A stretch of DNA of 41,805 bases from JBAROU01 sp049642385 (GCA_049642385.1 JBAROU010000005.1:1-41805); one strand, 5' to 3'. Shown: positions 31,982-40,749, numbered from the stretch's first letter. Notes: generated by a model from the letters alone, not told the origin. Numbers and translations: made by a program.

Positions 31982-32581
31982 TCAGTGCGCTCCCCGGCGA
32001 CTCAATACCGCCGGCACTGTTTGTGCCAAGATCACCATATCGCGCAGGAACGAGTGTTGGTCCACGTAGTCAAGATCGTAGACCATCGCTTCGTGATAGG
32101 TCAACTCGCCCCGTCCGTTTACCTGAGCGAGTCCCGTAATGCCGGGTCGAACGTCGTGACGGCGCCGGTACTCCGCAGGATACTGGTCCACCAGATCCGG
32201 CACCTCCGGCCGCGGCCCAACGATCGACATATCGCCACGCAGCACGTTCCATAGGTTCAGCAGCTCATCCAGGCTCGTCGAGCGCAGCAGCTTGCCGATG
32301 CGTGTGTAACGCTTCCCGCCGTAGAGCGGATCGAACACGTAGCTCTCGAAGTCGCCGACTTGCGGCACCGCGCTCAGCGCTGGCGTTTCCTCCGGCTCCA
32401 TGCGCATCGTTCGGAACTTGTACATGGTGAAGAGTCCACCGCCCTTCCCTACGCGCGGCTGGCGAAACACCACCGGTCCAGGCGACTCCAGGCGCACGAG
32501 CAGCGCCAGCGCAGCGATAATGGGCAAGAACGCCGCCAGCAGCGTCCCCGACACGACGATGTCGAAGGCGCGCTTGACCAC
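31982..32581 (-). CDS. polyprenyl-phosphate sugar phosphotransferase (WcaJ/PglC-like)
   Basis: 199 residues, the minimal phosphoglycosyl transferase form: an N-terminal membrane/re-entrant helix (FDIVVSGTLLAAFLPIIAALAL), VFRQPRVGKGGGLFTMYKFRTM, the catalytic region RSTSLDELLNLWNVLRGDMSIVGPRPEVP and PGITGLAQVNGR. It moves a sugar phosphate from a UDP-sugar to undecaprenyl phosphate, starting glycan assembly on the inner face of the membrane. GTG 32581 starts 2 bp after the aminotransferase stop. With the aminotransferase and the CapD-like gene it mirrors the PglE-PglC-PglF set for an amino-deoxy sugar. Confidence 0.92.
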   Translation of the reverse strand: MVKRAFDIVVSGTLLAAFLPIIAALALLVRLESPGPVVFRQPRVGKGGGLFTMYKFRTMRMEPEETPALSAVPQVGDFESYVFDPLYGGKRYTRIGKLLRSTSLDELLNLWNVLRGDMSIVGPRPEVPDLVDQYPAEYRRRHDVRPGITGLAQVNGRGELTYHEAMVYDLDYVDQHSFLRDMVILAQTVPAVLSRRGAH

Positions 32582-32583
32582 GC

Positions 32584-33765
32584 TCAGCGCCTCGCGGCGT
32601 CGATGATCTCTCGGACCGCCGCCACGACGCGCTCAACGTCACTGTCCTGCATCCGCGGGTAGAGCGGCAGCGACACTTCGCCCGCGAAGACGCGCTCCGC
32701 CACGGGGTAATCGCCCTCGTGCAAGCCGAGCGTCTTCTGGAAGTATGGGTGAAAATGGATCGGGATGAAGTTCACCGTCGTGCCGATGCCCCGCTCGCGT
32801 AGTGCCTCGACGAAGTCCGCGCGGTCGATACGCAGCCGTTCCAGTTCGAGCCTCATCGGGTACAAGTGCCACGCGTGGACCGTGCCGCCGAGTTGGGGCG
32901 GGCGAATGACCTCCGGTACCAAAGCGAACAGCTCGTCGTAGCGCGCAGCTAGATGCGCGCGTCGCGCCTGGATCTCGTCCAGCCTCGCGAGCTGATGGAT
33001 GCCGAGCGAAGCCTGGATATCGGTCATCACGTAGTTGAACCCCGGCATCAGCACCTGATATGCCCAGGAGCCCTTGTCGGTGTAGCGGTCCCAGGCGCCC
33101 TTGCTCAGTCCATGCAGGCTGAGCAGCCTCGTCTTCTCCGCGAAGTCGTCATCATCTGTCGTAAGCATACCGCCTTGGCCGGTCGTGATGTTCTTGATCG
33201 GATAGAAGCTGAACACCGCCGCGTCGCTCAGCGCACCGATTGGACGCCCGTGGTAGCTCGCGCCGAGCGCGTGCGCGGCGTCCTCGATCACGCGTAGGCC
33301 ATGCGCTCGACCGAGCGCGAGCAGCTCGTCCATGCGGCAGGGCAGCCCGGCGAAGTGCACCGGCATGATCGCCTTCGTGCGCGCCGTGATACGCCGTTCG
33401 ACTGCCGCCGGATCGATGTTGTAGTCGTCTTCGCGCACGTCCGCGAGCACGGGCGTCCCGCCGACGTGAAGGATCATATTCGCCGTCGCTGCGAACGTGA
33501 TCGGCGTCGTAATCACTTCGTCGCCTGGGCCGATCTCCGCCGCCAGTAGCGCCAAGTGCAGTCCCGCAGTGCAGGATGAGAGCGCCACGGCGTGCGCAGC
33601 GCCGGTCGCCTCACGGAACTGCTCCTCGAACGCGCGCACCTTCGGGCCGCTGGTCAGCCAGCCCGAACGCAGCGTGTCGACGACCTCGTCGATCTCCTCT
33701 TGTCTGATATCCGGCTGAGAAAATGGAAGGAACGGCTCCACCGAGGCCTTAGTCGTTGCGCCCAC
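32584..33765 (-). CDS. DegT/DnrJ/EryC1-family sugar aminotransferase
   Basis: 393 residues, fold-type I PLP enzyme: PFLPFSQPDIRQEEIDEVVDTLRSGWLTSGP at the N-terminus (split across positions 11-41), SSCTAGLHLAL, VIEDAAHALGASYHGRPIG, and the PLP lysine K191 in FSFYPIKNITTGQGGML. It would transaminate the 4-keto sugar made by the CapD-like enzyme. GTG 33765 is chosen: AAGGAG lies 7 nt upstream and the family begins about ten residues later. Longer open frame upstream is a shadow of the methyltransferase gene. Neighbours are 2-4 bp away on both sides. Confidence 0.9.
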   Translation of the reverse strand: MGATTKASVEPFLPFSQPDIRQEEIDEVVDTLRSGWLTSGPKVRAFEEQFREATGAAHAVALSSCTAGLHLALLAAEIGPGDEVITTPITFAATANMILHVGGTPVLADVREDDYNIDPAAVERRITARTKAIMPVHFAGLPCRMDELLALGRAHGLRVIEDAAHALGASYHGRPIGALSDAAVFSFYPIKNITTGQGGMLTTDDDDFAEKTRLLSLHGLSKGAWDRYTDKGSWAYQVLMPGFNYVMTDIQASLGIHQLARLDEIQARRAHLAARYDELFALVPEVIRPPQLGGTVHAWHLYPMRLELERLRIDRADFVEALRERGIGTTVNFIPIHFHPYFQKTLGLHEGDYPVAERVFAGEVSLPLYPRMQDSDVERVVAAVREIIDAARR

Positions 33766-33769
33766 GAAA

Positions 33770-34438
33770 CTACTCCTTCGAAACGGCTGCCAGCAGATGC
33801 GTGCGCAGGAACGACAGCCGCTCGAACGGTGCGCAGAGCGCCTGCCGACCGCCCAGCGCGCGCACGATCGGTGGCGCCAGCGTGACGCTGCGAATTTCGA
33901 TCGCGTGCGGCGCAAAGAGTGACGCCAGCTCACGCTTGCCCAGCGGGCGTACTCGCGAATTGACCGGGTTCGTCCAGAAATCGTACACCAGCAGCAGCCC
34001 GCTGTGTCGCAGCACCCGCAGCGCCTCCGCCGCGGCGCGGCGGCGCACCTCCGGATCGATCACCGACGACAGGAACGTAAACGCAAACGCGAGATCAAAC
34101 ACTCCGTCTCGATACGGCAGCGCCGCGCCGTCGCTCATCGCGACGCGACCCGCAGAGCGGGGCGCGCGGCGGAGGCGCTGCGGATCGATGTCGATGCCGG
34201 TCAGCCTCCCCGGGGTCGCGCCGTGGTGCAGCAGCGTGCGCAGTAGCGAGCCTTCAGCACAGCCGATCTCCACGATGCGTTGCTCCGACAGGTCGCCGAA
34301 GCCGCGCTCGCGCAGCAGATCAAGCCACGCCGCGTCGCGCGTCTGATGGATGTAGCGCTCGGCAGCGCTTAGGTGCTCGTATGGGGTCACGGACTCGCCC
34401 TGGCGCAACGCTGAGCCTGCCACCGCGCTCGCGACCAT
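33770..34438 (-). CDS. class I SAM-dependent methyltransferase
   Basis: 222 residues with motif I IVEIGCAEGSLLRTLLHHG, TGIDIDPQRL, the motif II/III region MSDGAALPYRDGVFDLAFAFTFLSS and LRHSGLLLVYDFWTNP. These are features of the Methyltransf_11 group. Its place inside the glycan operon suggests sugar or lipid-carrier methylation. ATG 34438 overlaps the stop of the upstream glycosyltransferase by one base (TGATG). Confidence 0.82.
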   Translation of the reverse strand: MVASAVAGSALRQGESVTPYEHLSAAERYIHQTRDAAWLDLLRERGFGDLSEQRIVEIGCAEGSLLRTLLHHGATPGRLTGIDIDPQRLRRAPRSAGRVAMSDGAALPYRDGVFDLAFAFTFLSSVIDPEVRRRAAAEALRVLRHSGLLLVYDFWTNPVNSRVRPLGKRELASLFAPHAIEIRSVTLAPPIVRALGGRQALCAPFERLSFLRTHLLAAVSKE

Positions 34439-35490
34439 CACGGCGCTTCCGCCTCGCGCGGCGTCGCCACTTGCTGCCCAAAAGCGCGGCGCACGAGACC
34501 CACGATGAACCCCGAACCATATGCCACGTGCATGATGAGGAACGCGAACGGTAGTCTGACGAGATGGCGCCAGCCGTGACGCCACGCCAGCACGACGGAT
34601 GCGCCGATTGAGGCGACGAGGTAGGCACCACCGATCGCCGCGATCGGCAGGACGAATACTCCCCCGAACGCGCTCATAATAAGCGAGACAAGCAGCGCCA
34701 GCACGAACGCGGACGGCACCAGTTGGCGCAGCCGCGTGCGGCGCGGGTGGCGCGACAACACGACAACCTTCGCCTGGCCATATCCGAAGTACTGCCGCGC
34801 CAGCTCCCAGAACGAGCTGCGCGCGTAGTATGTCGGCTGGATGGCGGGCGTGAGCAGGATCTGACCACCGGCGTCGCGCAGGCGATAGTGGAACTCGTCG
34901 TCCTCACCGCCCTCGATCTCGTCGAACGGGCCCATCCGGTCGAAGACGTCACGCCGGTAGGCCGGGAACGCGACGGTGTCGGTCCACTGCTCGCGATGGC
35001 TGTAGCGAAACACGGCGTTGCCCACGCCGAAGGGCGACGACAACGCGAGCGCCACCGTCTGGCTAACGGGGCTGTCGCCCACGGTCTTGAGCGGCCCGCC
35101 GACGACGTCAGCGCCGCTCTCACGCAGTGCCGCGACGCTCTTACTTAGGTAGTCGGGCGCGACCGCCGCGTGGGCGTCGACGCGAGCGATCACCTCGCCC
35201 CGGGCGAACGCTAGCCCGATATTCAGGCCGCGCGCCGTGTGCTTACCGCGGTTTTCCATCAAGCGCATGTTCGGCAGCTCCTCGCGCAGGGATTCCACCA
35301 GCTCATGCGAGCCGTCCGTTGAACGGCCGTCGACGACGATCACCTCGAAGCGGTCGCGTGGGTAGTCCTGGTCGATCAAGCTGCGCAGGCAGCGCTCGAT
35401 GTAGCGCCGCTCGTTGCGCATCGGTACGATGACGGAGACGAAAGGTAGGTCCTGCTGCTCTGGCATTGCCGAGGCGGGGAGAGGCTTCAT
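34438..35490 (-). CDS. family 2 glycosyltransferase, membrane-anchored
   Basis: 350 residues. GT-A domain with PFVSVIVPMRNERRYIERCLRSLIDQDYP, VIVVDGRSTDGS, the DxD-like RVDAHA motif and GGEDDEFHYRLRDAGG. At the C-terminus are three hydrophobic segments (about 255-345) that anchor it in the membrane. Its layout resembles succinoglycan ExoA-type enzymes. ATG 35490 starts 11 bp after the upstream gene; SD is poor (GGGAGAG about 15 nt away). Uses a nucleotide sugar of unknown type. Confidence 0.87.
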   Translation of the reverse strand: MKPLPASAMPEQQDLPFVSVIVPMRNERRYIERCLRSLIDQDYPRDRFEVIVVDGRSTDGSHELVESLREELPNMRLMENRGKHTARGLNIGLAFARGEVIARVDAHAAVAPDYLSKSVAALRESGADVVGGPLKTVGDSPVSQTVALALSSPFGVGNAVFRYSHREQWTDTVAFPAYRRDVFDRMGPFDEIEGGEDDEFHYRLRDAGGQILLTPAIQPTYYARSSFWELARQYFGYGQAKVVVLSRHPRRTRLRQLVPSAFVLALLVSLIMSAFGGVFVLPIAAIGGAYLVASIGASVVLAWRHGWRHLVRLPFAFLIMHVAYGSGFIVGLVRRAFGQQVATPREAEAP

Positions 35491-35501
35491 AACCGTGTCG
35501 T

Positions 35502-36605
35502 TCAACTCTCCCGCACGGTAGCACGTAGGGCGTTGTTCGCGGAAGCCGCCAGCAGGTGCCGGTAGATTCGCTCCATGAGCGCCGTGCTCTCCTCCCATCT
35601 ATAGCGCTCTTGGACGAACGCGCGTCCGGCCTGGCCCATCGAGCGGCGCAGCCCGGCATCGCCCGCCAGCCATTCGATGGCCTCCTCGAGCGCCTTGGCG
35701 TCCCCCGGCGGCACCAGCAGGCCGGTTGTGCCGTGCTGCACCACATCGGGGATACCGTGCACGCGCGATCCGACGACCGGCAGCGCCATTGCCGCCGCTT
35801 CGAGCGCGGAGACGCCGAAGCCCTCCGCGCGAGAGGGCATGGCAAAGATATCCATCTCGGCCAGCGCCGTCGGCACCTGGTCGTGCGAGACCTCACCCCA
35901 GAACTCGACGTGTTCGGCGATGCGCAGCTGCGCGGCTTGGCGCTCCAGCCGATCGCGCCACGGGCCGTCACCGACAAGCAGCACGTGCAGGGGCACGCCC
36001 CGCCCGATGACGTTCGCCGCGGCGCGCAGCAGCACGTCCAGCCCCTTCTCCAACGAGAGACGCCCCAGGGAACCAACGACGATCTCGTTCGGACGAACGC
36101 CGTTACGTTCGGCGGGGCAGAAGCGCGACACATCCACACCGAAGGGCACGACCGAGACGGGCGTCCGGGCCGGGGCGTAGCGCAGCGTCGCGCTCGCCAG
36201 CCGCAGGCCAGTCGCCGTGACGTGGTCGGCGCGCGCGAGCGCGTAGCGCGTGATCAGATTGTGCAACGGACTCCAGCGCGGCGCCTCCAGGATGTCCGTG
36301 CCCCACACCGACGTGAGCTTCGGTCGCGCGCGGCACAGCGCCGCCAGGAAGCCGTAGCTCGTGAGGTGCATCGCGTGCACCAGGTCCGGCTCGAGCGAGC
36401 GCACCAGGCGCCGGATGCGGTTCGTGTGAATCAGGTAGCGCGCCCGTCCGACGCGCTCGAAGCCGTCGATGTAGTGCACCTGCACACCTGCGATCTCGGC
36501 CGGCCGAAAAGAGATGACGTGCGTCTCCCAGCCCGCAGCCGCAAAGTGTTCGACCCAGCGCCTCGTGTGGACGTACGGTGCGTCGGCGAGATAGACGATT
36601 CGCAT
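35502..36605 (-). CDS. family 4 glycosyltransferase
   Basis: About 367 residues with the GT-B fold: N-terminal MRIVYLADAPYVHTRRWVEHFAAAGW (split acceptor domain), SVWGTDILEAPRW, then the donor domain VGSLGRLSLEKGLDVLLRAA, VGDGPWRDRLE, FWGEVSHDQVPTALAEMDIF and the EX7E signature PSRAEGFGVSALEAAAMALP. ATG 36605 is preferred since the family starts there; GTG 36614 would add three residues. It transfers a sugar to the growing glycan in the cytoplasm. Confidence 0.88.
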   Translation of the reverse strand: MRIVYLADAPYVHTRRWVEHFAAAGWETHVISFRPAEIAGVQVHYIDGFERVGRARYLIHTNRIRRLVRSLEPDLVHAMHLTSYGFLAALCRARPKLTSVWGTDILEAPRWSPLHNLITRYALARADHVTATGLRLASATLRYAPARTPVSVVPFGVDVSRFCPAERNGVRPNEIVVGSLGRLSLEKGLDVLLRAAANVIGRGVPLHVLLVGDGPWRDRLERQAAQLRIAEHVEFWGEVSHDQVPTALAEMDIFAMPSRAEGFGVSALEAAAMALPVVGSRVHGIPDVVQHGTTGLLVPPGDAKALEEAIEWLAGDAGLRRSMGQAGRAFVQERYRWEESTALMERIYRHLLAASANNALRATVRES

Positions 36606-36674
36606 CTCATACACGAGTCTACGAGGCGCGCGCGTCCGAAGCCAATGCCAACGAACCGCAGCGCGATGCGTGTG

Positions 36675-37910
36675 CTACGGGTTCGTCGCGCCGGGCGTCT
36701 CGGTCGCGCGACCGGCGAGGCGGTAGTACCACGCCTCCATGCGTGCCATATTCGTTTCAAGCACGCCGTACTCCTCCACGAACGTCCGGTTGCGCTCGAC
36801 CGCGCCACGCCGCATCTCGCGGTCTTCCAGCGCCCGCAGGATCGCATCGGCGAGCGCTCCCTCATCCCGTACCGGCACGCGCAGCCCGCTCGCTCCGTGC
36901 TCCACCAGCTCTTGCTGGCTCGGCAGATCGGAGACGATAGGGAAGCAGCCGACCGCCATCGCTTCGAGCACGGCGACTGACGTGGCGTCCGACGACGGCA
37001 CGGAGACGGAGACCTCCGCTTCCGCAAGAGCGTCACGGAATTGCTCCGGCGTCAGGTGGCCCAGGAAGCGCACGGCGTCGCCGAGCTCGATGCGATCCAC
37101 GAGGCGCTCGAGCTCTGGGCGCAGCCGTCCTTCGCCCACGATGAGCAGGCGGACGGACGCCACCTGACTCCGCACGCGCGCCAGCGCGCGCACGACGACG
37201 TCGATGTTGTACAGCGGCGTATCGAGCGAGCGCATACTGATCACGGTCGGCGCGTGGCCCGGCTCCGGCGTTCGCGCGTTCACCGATGCGCCCGGGCGCT
37301 CGAGGAAGAAGCGCGACGCGCCGAGCACGATGTGCTGCACGCGCGCGCGTTCGATGCCCAGCCGAAGCACCATCTCGCGCGCCATGTGGCGGTTGTTCGC
37401 GGTCGCCAGGTCGGCTCGCCCGAGCGCGAACCGCGCGATCGAGCGGTTCATGCGCGAGTTCGCCGCCTCTACGAGCACGTCCGAGCCCCACGCGCTTACC
37501 ACATAGGGATGATAGTTAGCGGCTGTCCCATAGAAGCCGTGCTCGACGAGGTAGTGCGCGTGGAACACGTCCGGCGCGATCTGCTCGACGGTGCGGCGCA
37601 GTCCGGCGCGTCGATAGCGCAGCAGTTGGATGAAGCGCTGGAGGCTGGACGGGAGACGTCGCCCCAGGTGCACCGTTAAGCTCGGCCGCGCCCCGATGCT
37701 ATCGGGGCGCCCGCCCCGACGTGTCGGGGCGGGCCGGAGGGCGTGCACGACAACGCCCTCCGGCGGCCTGGCCGGCGCGTAGTACGACACACCGTGCACT
37801 TCGTGGCCTCGATCAACGAAATAGCGAAGCCAGGCACGAGTGTGCACACCATCGAGGTCTCCCAGAACGCAGATACGCAGTTGGTGCCCCGGCGCGACGC
37901 GGTCGACCAT
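36675..37910 (-). CDS. family 4 glycosyltransferase carrying inserted palindromes
   Basis: 411 residues, GT-B fold: LRICVLGDLDGVHTRAWLRYFVDRGHEVHG at the start (about residues 10-40), VVSAWGSDVLVEA, ISMRSLDTPLYNIDVVVRALA, FLGHLTPEQFRDALAEAEVSVSVPSSDATSVAVLEAMAVGCFPIV. The EX7E region is replaced by a DATSVAVLEAMA form. Residues about 50-75 include TRRGGRPDSIGARP, an Arg/Gly/Pro stretch coded by the palindromes at 37690-37733, which looks like an in-frame insertion before LTVHLG. ATG 37910 follows the flippase stop by 3 bp. Confidence 0.85.
   Translation of the reverse strand: MVDRVAPGHQLRICVLGDLDGVHTRAWLRYFVDRGHEVHGVSYYAPARPPEGVVVHALRPAPTRRGGRPDSIGARPSLTVHLGRRLPSSLQRFIQLLRYRRAGLRRTVEQIAPDVFHAHYLVEHGFYGTAANYHPYVVSAWGSDVLVEAANSRMNRSIARFALGRADLATANNRHMAREMVLRLGIERARVQHIVLGASRFFLERPGASVNARTPEPGHAPTVISMRSLDTPLYNIDVVVRALARVRSQVASVRLLIVGEGRLRPELERLVDRIELGDAVRFLGHLTPEQFRDALAEAEVSVSVPSSDATSVAVLEAMAVGCFPIVSDLPSQQELVEHGASGLRVPVRDEGALADAILRALEDREMRRGAVERNRTFVEEYGVLETNMARMEAWYYRLAGRATETPGATNP
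37690..37763. repeat. three consecutive GC-rich hairpins inside a glycosyltransferase gene
   Basis: GCCCCGAT/ATCGGGGC (37690-37697 with 37701-37708), CCCGCCCCGAC/GTCGGGGCGGG (37710-37720 with 37723-37733) and CCGGAGGGCGT/ACGCCCTCCGG (37734-37744 with 37753-37763) follow each other with 0-1 bp between. The first two have the CCCCGA/TCGGGG core seen in intergenic hairpins. The reading frame stays open through all of them. Confidence 0.75.
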
Positions 37911-37913
37911 CAG

Positions 37914-39296
37914 CTACGTCCGCGCCGGCGCGAGCCGCTCTCGTGCGGCATCAACGTAACGCCGCAGATCGTCGCCGCGCACCACGACAGCCTCCCACAT
38001 CGACCCGCCAGAGAGGTTTCGATAGGCCACCAGCGACAGTGCGAAGTGGACGCTGTACGCGATCGACGACGCGATCGCCGCGCCCGTCACACCCAACGGC
38101 GGGATCAGCGCGAAATCGGCGACCAGCGTGACGGCGAGCGCCGCGGCCGTGATCAGGCTATTCGTGAGCGGGCGGCCCTGGCTAAAGATGTAGCTCGTCA
38201 GGATCTTCGATCCGGCCAGCGCGACTGTGCCCGGCAGGAGCCACAAGAGCGGCACCACCGCAGAGGAGAAGTCCTTGCTGAAGAGCCCCTCAATCAGCCA
38301 CGGTGAGAACGCCGCGAGCGCTCCCGCCGCCAGCACGCTCACCAGCAGCGTGTTCCGACAGACAAGCGGGGTCGTGCGTGCGGCCTCCGCCTTGTCCGTC
38401 GCGGTGAGCCTGGGCAGGAGCACCGCCGCAACGGCGTTCGCGAAGAACCAGATGGTTTGACTCACGGTCACACTCACGGCGTAGATGCCCACGCCCGCCG
38501 TACTGACAAACAGCAGCACGATGTACTGGTCCAGGCGGTAGTTCAGGAGCTGGATCAGGTTCCCCACCTGGCCTTGCATCCCGAAACGTACCTGCTCGCG
38601 CAGCGACGACCCGTCGACGCGCAGGAGCTCTCCGACGCGCAGGCCGTCGCGGGCGAGCAGCGCCAGCGCCAGCAGCGACGCCACAAGCGTCGCGATGCAC
38701 CAGAACACCAGTGCCGCCTTCGTATCGACGTCACCGACAATCACGCCCACAGCGAGCAGCCCAAACAGTACCAGCGGCTGCACCAGGATCACCGCGTTCA
38801 TCGCCAAAAAACGACTCGCGCCTTGCAAGATGGTGGTCAGCAGGTTGTAGTTGAGAAAGAGCGGCACGGCGAACGCGAACAGCCAATACGGCGTGTCGTG
38901 GTCAAGCAGCGTCTGGCCCAGCACAGGCCAGGCGAGCAGCACGAGCAGCACGCTCACCACCGCCGACGCGAACGTCACTTGCTGCGCGTTCGCGACGACG
39001 CGTGGCAGTGAGTACGTGCGTTTGCCCAGGTGGTAGACCGCTGAGACCCCCAGCCCCAACCCGAGCATCGCCTGCGCGATCGACGCCGAGAGCAGGAACA
39101 GACCATAGATGCCCCTCCCCTCCGGCCCTAGCGCGCGCGCGACCAGCACCGCGCTGCCGAAGGTGAGCGCCGCGCTGCCGACGTAGCTGAGAAAGACGGC
39201 GTTGATCTGGCCGAGGAACCCGAGCTGCAGCCGCCCTCCGGGCGCCTCCGCGAGATCAGCCGACGCGGACGGATCCGAGCGCAACGTCTCTGTCAT
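37914..39296 (-). CDS. polysaccharide flippase (Wzx/MATE-like)
   Basis: 460 residues with about 12-14 predicted membrane helices. The first helix region (INAVFLSYVGSAALTFGSAVLVARALGPEGRGIYGLF) is typical of the Polysacc_synt/MVF oligosaccharide flippase group. No large soluble domain. It would carry lipid-linked sugar units across the membrane. ATG 39296 has AAGG about 8 nt upstream and lies 41 bp inside the end of the preceding glycosyltransferase gene, so coupling is likely. The C-terminal 35 residues are charged and cytoplasmic. Confidence 0.9.
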   Translation of the reverse strand: MTETLRSDPSASADLAEAPGGRLQLGFLGQINAVFLSYVGSAALTFGSAVLVARALGPEGRGIYGLFLLSASIAQAMLGLGLGVSAVYHLGKRTYSLPRVVANAQQVTFASAVVSVLLVLLAWPVLGQTLLDHDTPYWLFAFAVPLFLNYNLLTTILQGASRFLAMNAVILVQPLVLFGLLAVGVIVGDVDTKAALVFWCIATLVASLLALALLARDGLRVGELLRVDGSSLREQVRFGMQGQVGNLIQLLNYRLDQYIVLLFVSTAGVGIYAVSVTVSQTIWFFANAVAAVLLPRLTATDKAEAARTTPLVCRNTLLVSVLAAGALAAFSPWLIEGLFSKDFSSAVVPLLWLLPGTVALAGSKILTSYIFSQGRPLTNSLITAAALAVTLVADFALIPPLGVTGAAIASSIAYSVHFALSLVAYRNLSGGSMWEAVVVRGDDLRRYVDAARERLAPART

Positions 39297-40572
39297 CGGG
39301 TCGCCCTTGGGCGGGCTCTTTGACAAGCCGCTCGACCTCCTCCAGCTCTGCCGCCAGTCGCTGGTCCCATGTCCAGAAGTGCTCCTCGGCGTAACGCCGC
39401 GCGCCGGCGGCCAGCCTAAGGCGTAGCGGCGCGTCACCCGCAAGTTCGACAACGGCGGCCGCGATGCGTGCTGGCGCGCGGTTCGGCAGCAGCCGCCCGG
39501 TTGCACCGTCTGCGATCAGGTCGCGCGTGTCGCCGCCGTCGACGGCGACGATCGCCATGGCACAGGTCATCGCCTCCAACAGCGGGTTCCCCACATTTGT
39601 CAGATCGGCCACGGCCAGGAAGAGGTCTGCCGCGTGCATATAGCGCATCACCTCTTCCTGGGGCACGCCCCCGGTGAACAGCACGTGCGAACTGACACCA
39701 AGCGCCTCGGCCTGTCGTGCCAGGCGCTCCCGTTCGTCGCCGTCGCCGACGACGAGCAACAGCGCGCTTGGTATCTGGCGCACGATCTCCGGCAGCGCTG
39801 CAACGGCCCGGTCGAGCCGCTTCCACGCAACCAGTCGCGACGCCGTCACCATTACGAACGCGGCGTCCGGCAGCCCGAGCGAGCGCCGGGCGCTGTTGCG
39901 TTCAAGCGCTCCGGCGGGACGCAACCGATCGAGGTCGAGCCCGTTGCGCCAGAAGCGCAGCTTGCTCACCGCGGGCGGGTTCAAGCGCGCAATTACGTCG
40001 TCGCCCCGCGTACCGTCGTCGGTCATGATGTAGAGGTCCGCGGGCAGGCGCAGCGCCAGCACCTCCTCGTACTTCCGCAGGCGGGCGACCCGGCTCTCCA
40101 ATGTCGGGAACATGACCGTGCCCTGGTAACGCGCCACCGTGGGCAGCCGCCAGCGCCGGCGCAGGAGCCGCGCCGCGAGCGCGGCATGCACCTCGTAAGC
40201 GTAGAGCACATCGACCGGCTCGCGCTGGAGCACTTCCCGAGCTCGTCGGGCGGCGAGGAACGGGTACGCAAGCGCGAAGCGCAGCTTTTGGTCGGCCTTC
40301 GCGGCCAGGTTCGGCATCGGAAGGGGCAGGCGCTGGAGGCTGGGCAGCGAGAACTGGCGGTAGGAGACGCCCGGGATCTCGGGCGGCGGCGAGGGCTTGG
40401 CATCGCCAAGTCGGCCGGTCGGGGAATGGCAGTTCGCGCCGATGGTTGGTGAGACGAAGGTGACTCGGTGACCGCGTTCTCCGTACGCGCACAGCGTCTT
40501 ATAGAGAGAAGGAGCGCCTCCCCCGCCCGGCAGCGCCCACACGTCCAGCGCGCACAGCATGAGCACGTGCAT
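39256..40572 (-). CDS. family 4 glycosyltransferase, first gene of glycan operon
   Basis: 438 residues, GT-B fold: MHVLMLCALDVWALPGGGGAPSL start with glycine-rich loop, VDVLYAYEVHAALAARLL, then donor domain VTASRLVAWKRLDRAVAAL, VGDGDERERLARQAEALG, FTGGVPQEEVMRYMHAADLFL and a late NVGNPLLEAMTCAMAIVAVDGGDTRDL, where the EX7E form is relaxed. ATG 40572 lies about 11 nt after the expected transcript start, so the leader is very short. It opens a nine-gene minus-strand operon ending at 30063. Confidence 0.87.
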   Translation of the reverse strand: MHVLMLCALDVWALPGGGGAPSLYKTLCAYGERGHRVTFVSPTIGANCHSPTGRLGDAKPSPPPEIPGVSYRQFSLPSLQRLPLPMPNLAAKADQKLRFALAYPFLAARRAREVLQREPVDVLYAYEVHAALAARLLRRRWRLPTVARYQGTVMFPTLESRVARLRKYEEVLALRLPADLYIMTDDGTRGDDVIARLNPPAVSKLRFWRNGLDLDRLRPAGALERNSARRSLGLPDAAFVMVTASRLVAWKRLDRAVAALPEIVRQIPSALLLVVGDGDERERLARQAEALGVSSHVLFTGGVPQEEVMRYMHAADLFLAVADLTNVGNPLLEAMTCAMAIVAVDGGDTRDLIADGATGRLLPNRAPARIAAAVVELAGDAPLRLRLAAGARRYAEEHFWTWDQRLAAELEEVERLVKEPAQGRPDDRDVALGSVRVG

Positions 40573-40589
40573 GGTTCGGCCTCGCGCGC

Positions 40590-40618
40590 AGTGTAGCCCT
40601 CCGCCGAATACGGAGCAA
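40590..40618 (-). promoter_or_regulatory. promoter of the glycan operon
   Basis: Minus strand TTGCTC (40618-40613), 17-nt spacer, TACACT (40595-40590). The start of transcription would fall near 40583, just before the ATG at 40572. Same -10 as the BCAA operon promoter. Confidence 0.6.
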
Positions 40619-40634
40619 CTCGCCTCGACAGCTT

Positions 40635-40664
40635 CTCGACACCTCTGTTACCATTACTAGGCTA
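40635..40664 (+). promoter_or_regulatory. possible tRNA promoter
   Basis: A TCGACA box, about 16 nt, then TAGGCT and 7 nt to the first base of the tRNA. It runs in the opposite direction to the glycan operon promoter. The -10 match is weak; position is the main argument. Confidence 0.3.
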
Positions 40665-40671
40665 TTCGCGT

Positions 40672-40749
40672 CGGGGTGTAGCTCAGCCAGGCTAGAGCGC
40701 ACGGTTCGGGACCGTGAGGTCGGCAGTTCAAATCTGCCCACCCCGACCA
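40672..40749 (+). tRNA. tRNA-Pro(CGG)
   Basis: Acceptor stem CGGGGTG pairs with CACCCCG, discriminator A and an encoded CCA end at 40747-40749. D-arm GCTCAGCCAGGCTAGAGC, anticodon stem CACGG/CCGTG with loop TTCGGGA (anticodon CGG, codon CCG, Pro), T-arm GGCAG-TTCAAAT-CTGCC. All arms close. Confidence 0.95.

Noticed and set aside
35556..36980. 474-codon plus-strand frame across two glycosyltransferase genes
   Set aside because: Composition is that of an antisense shadow, and it spans two real minus-strand genes.
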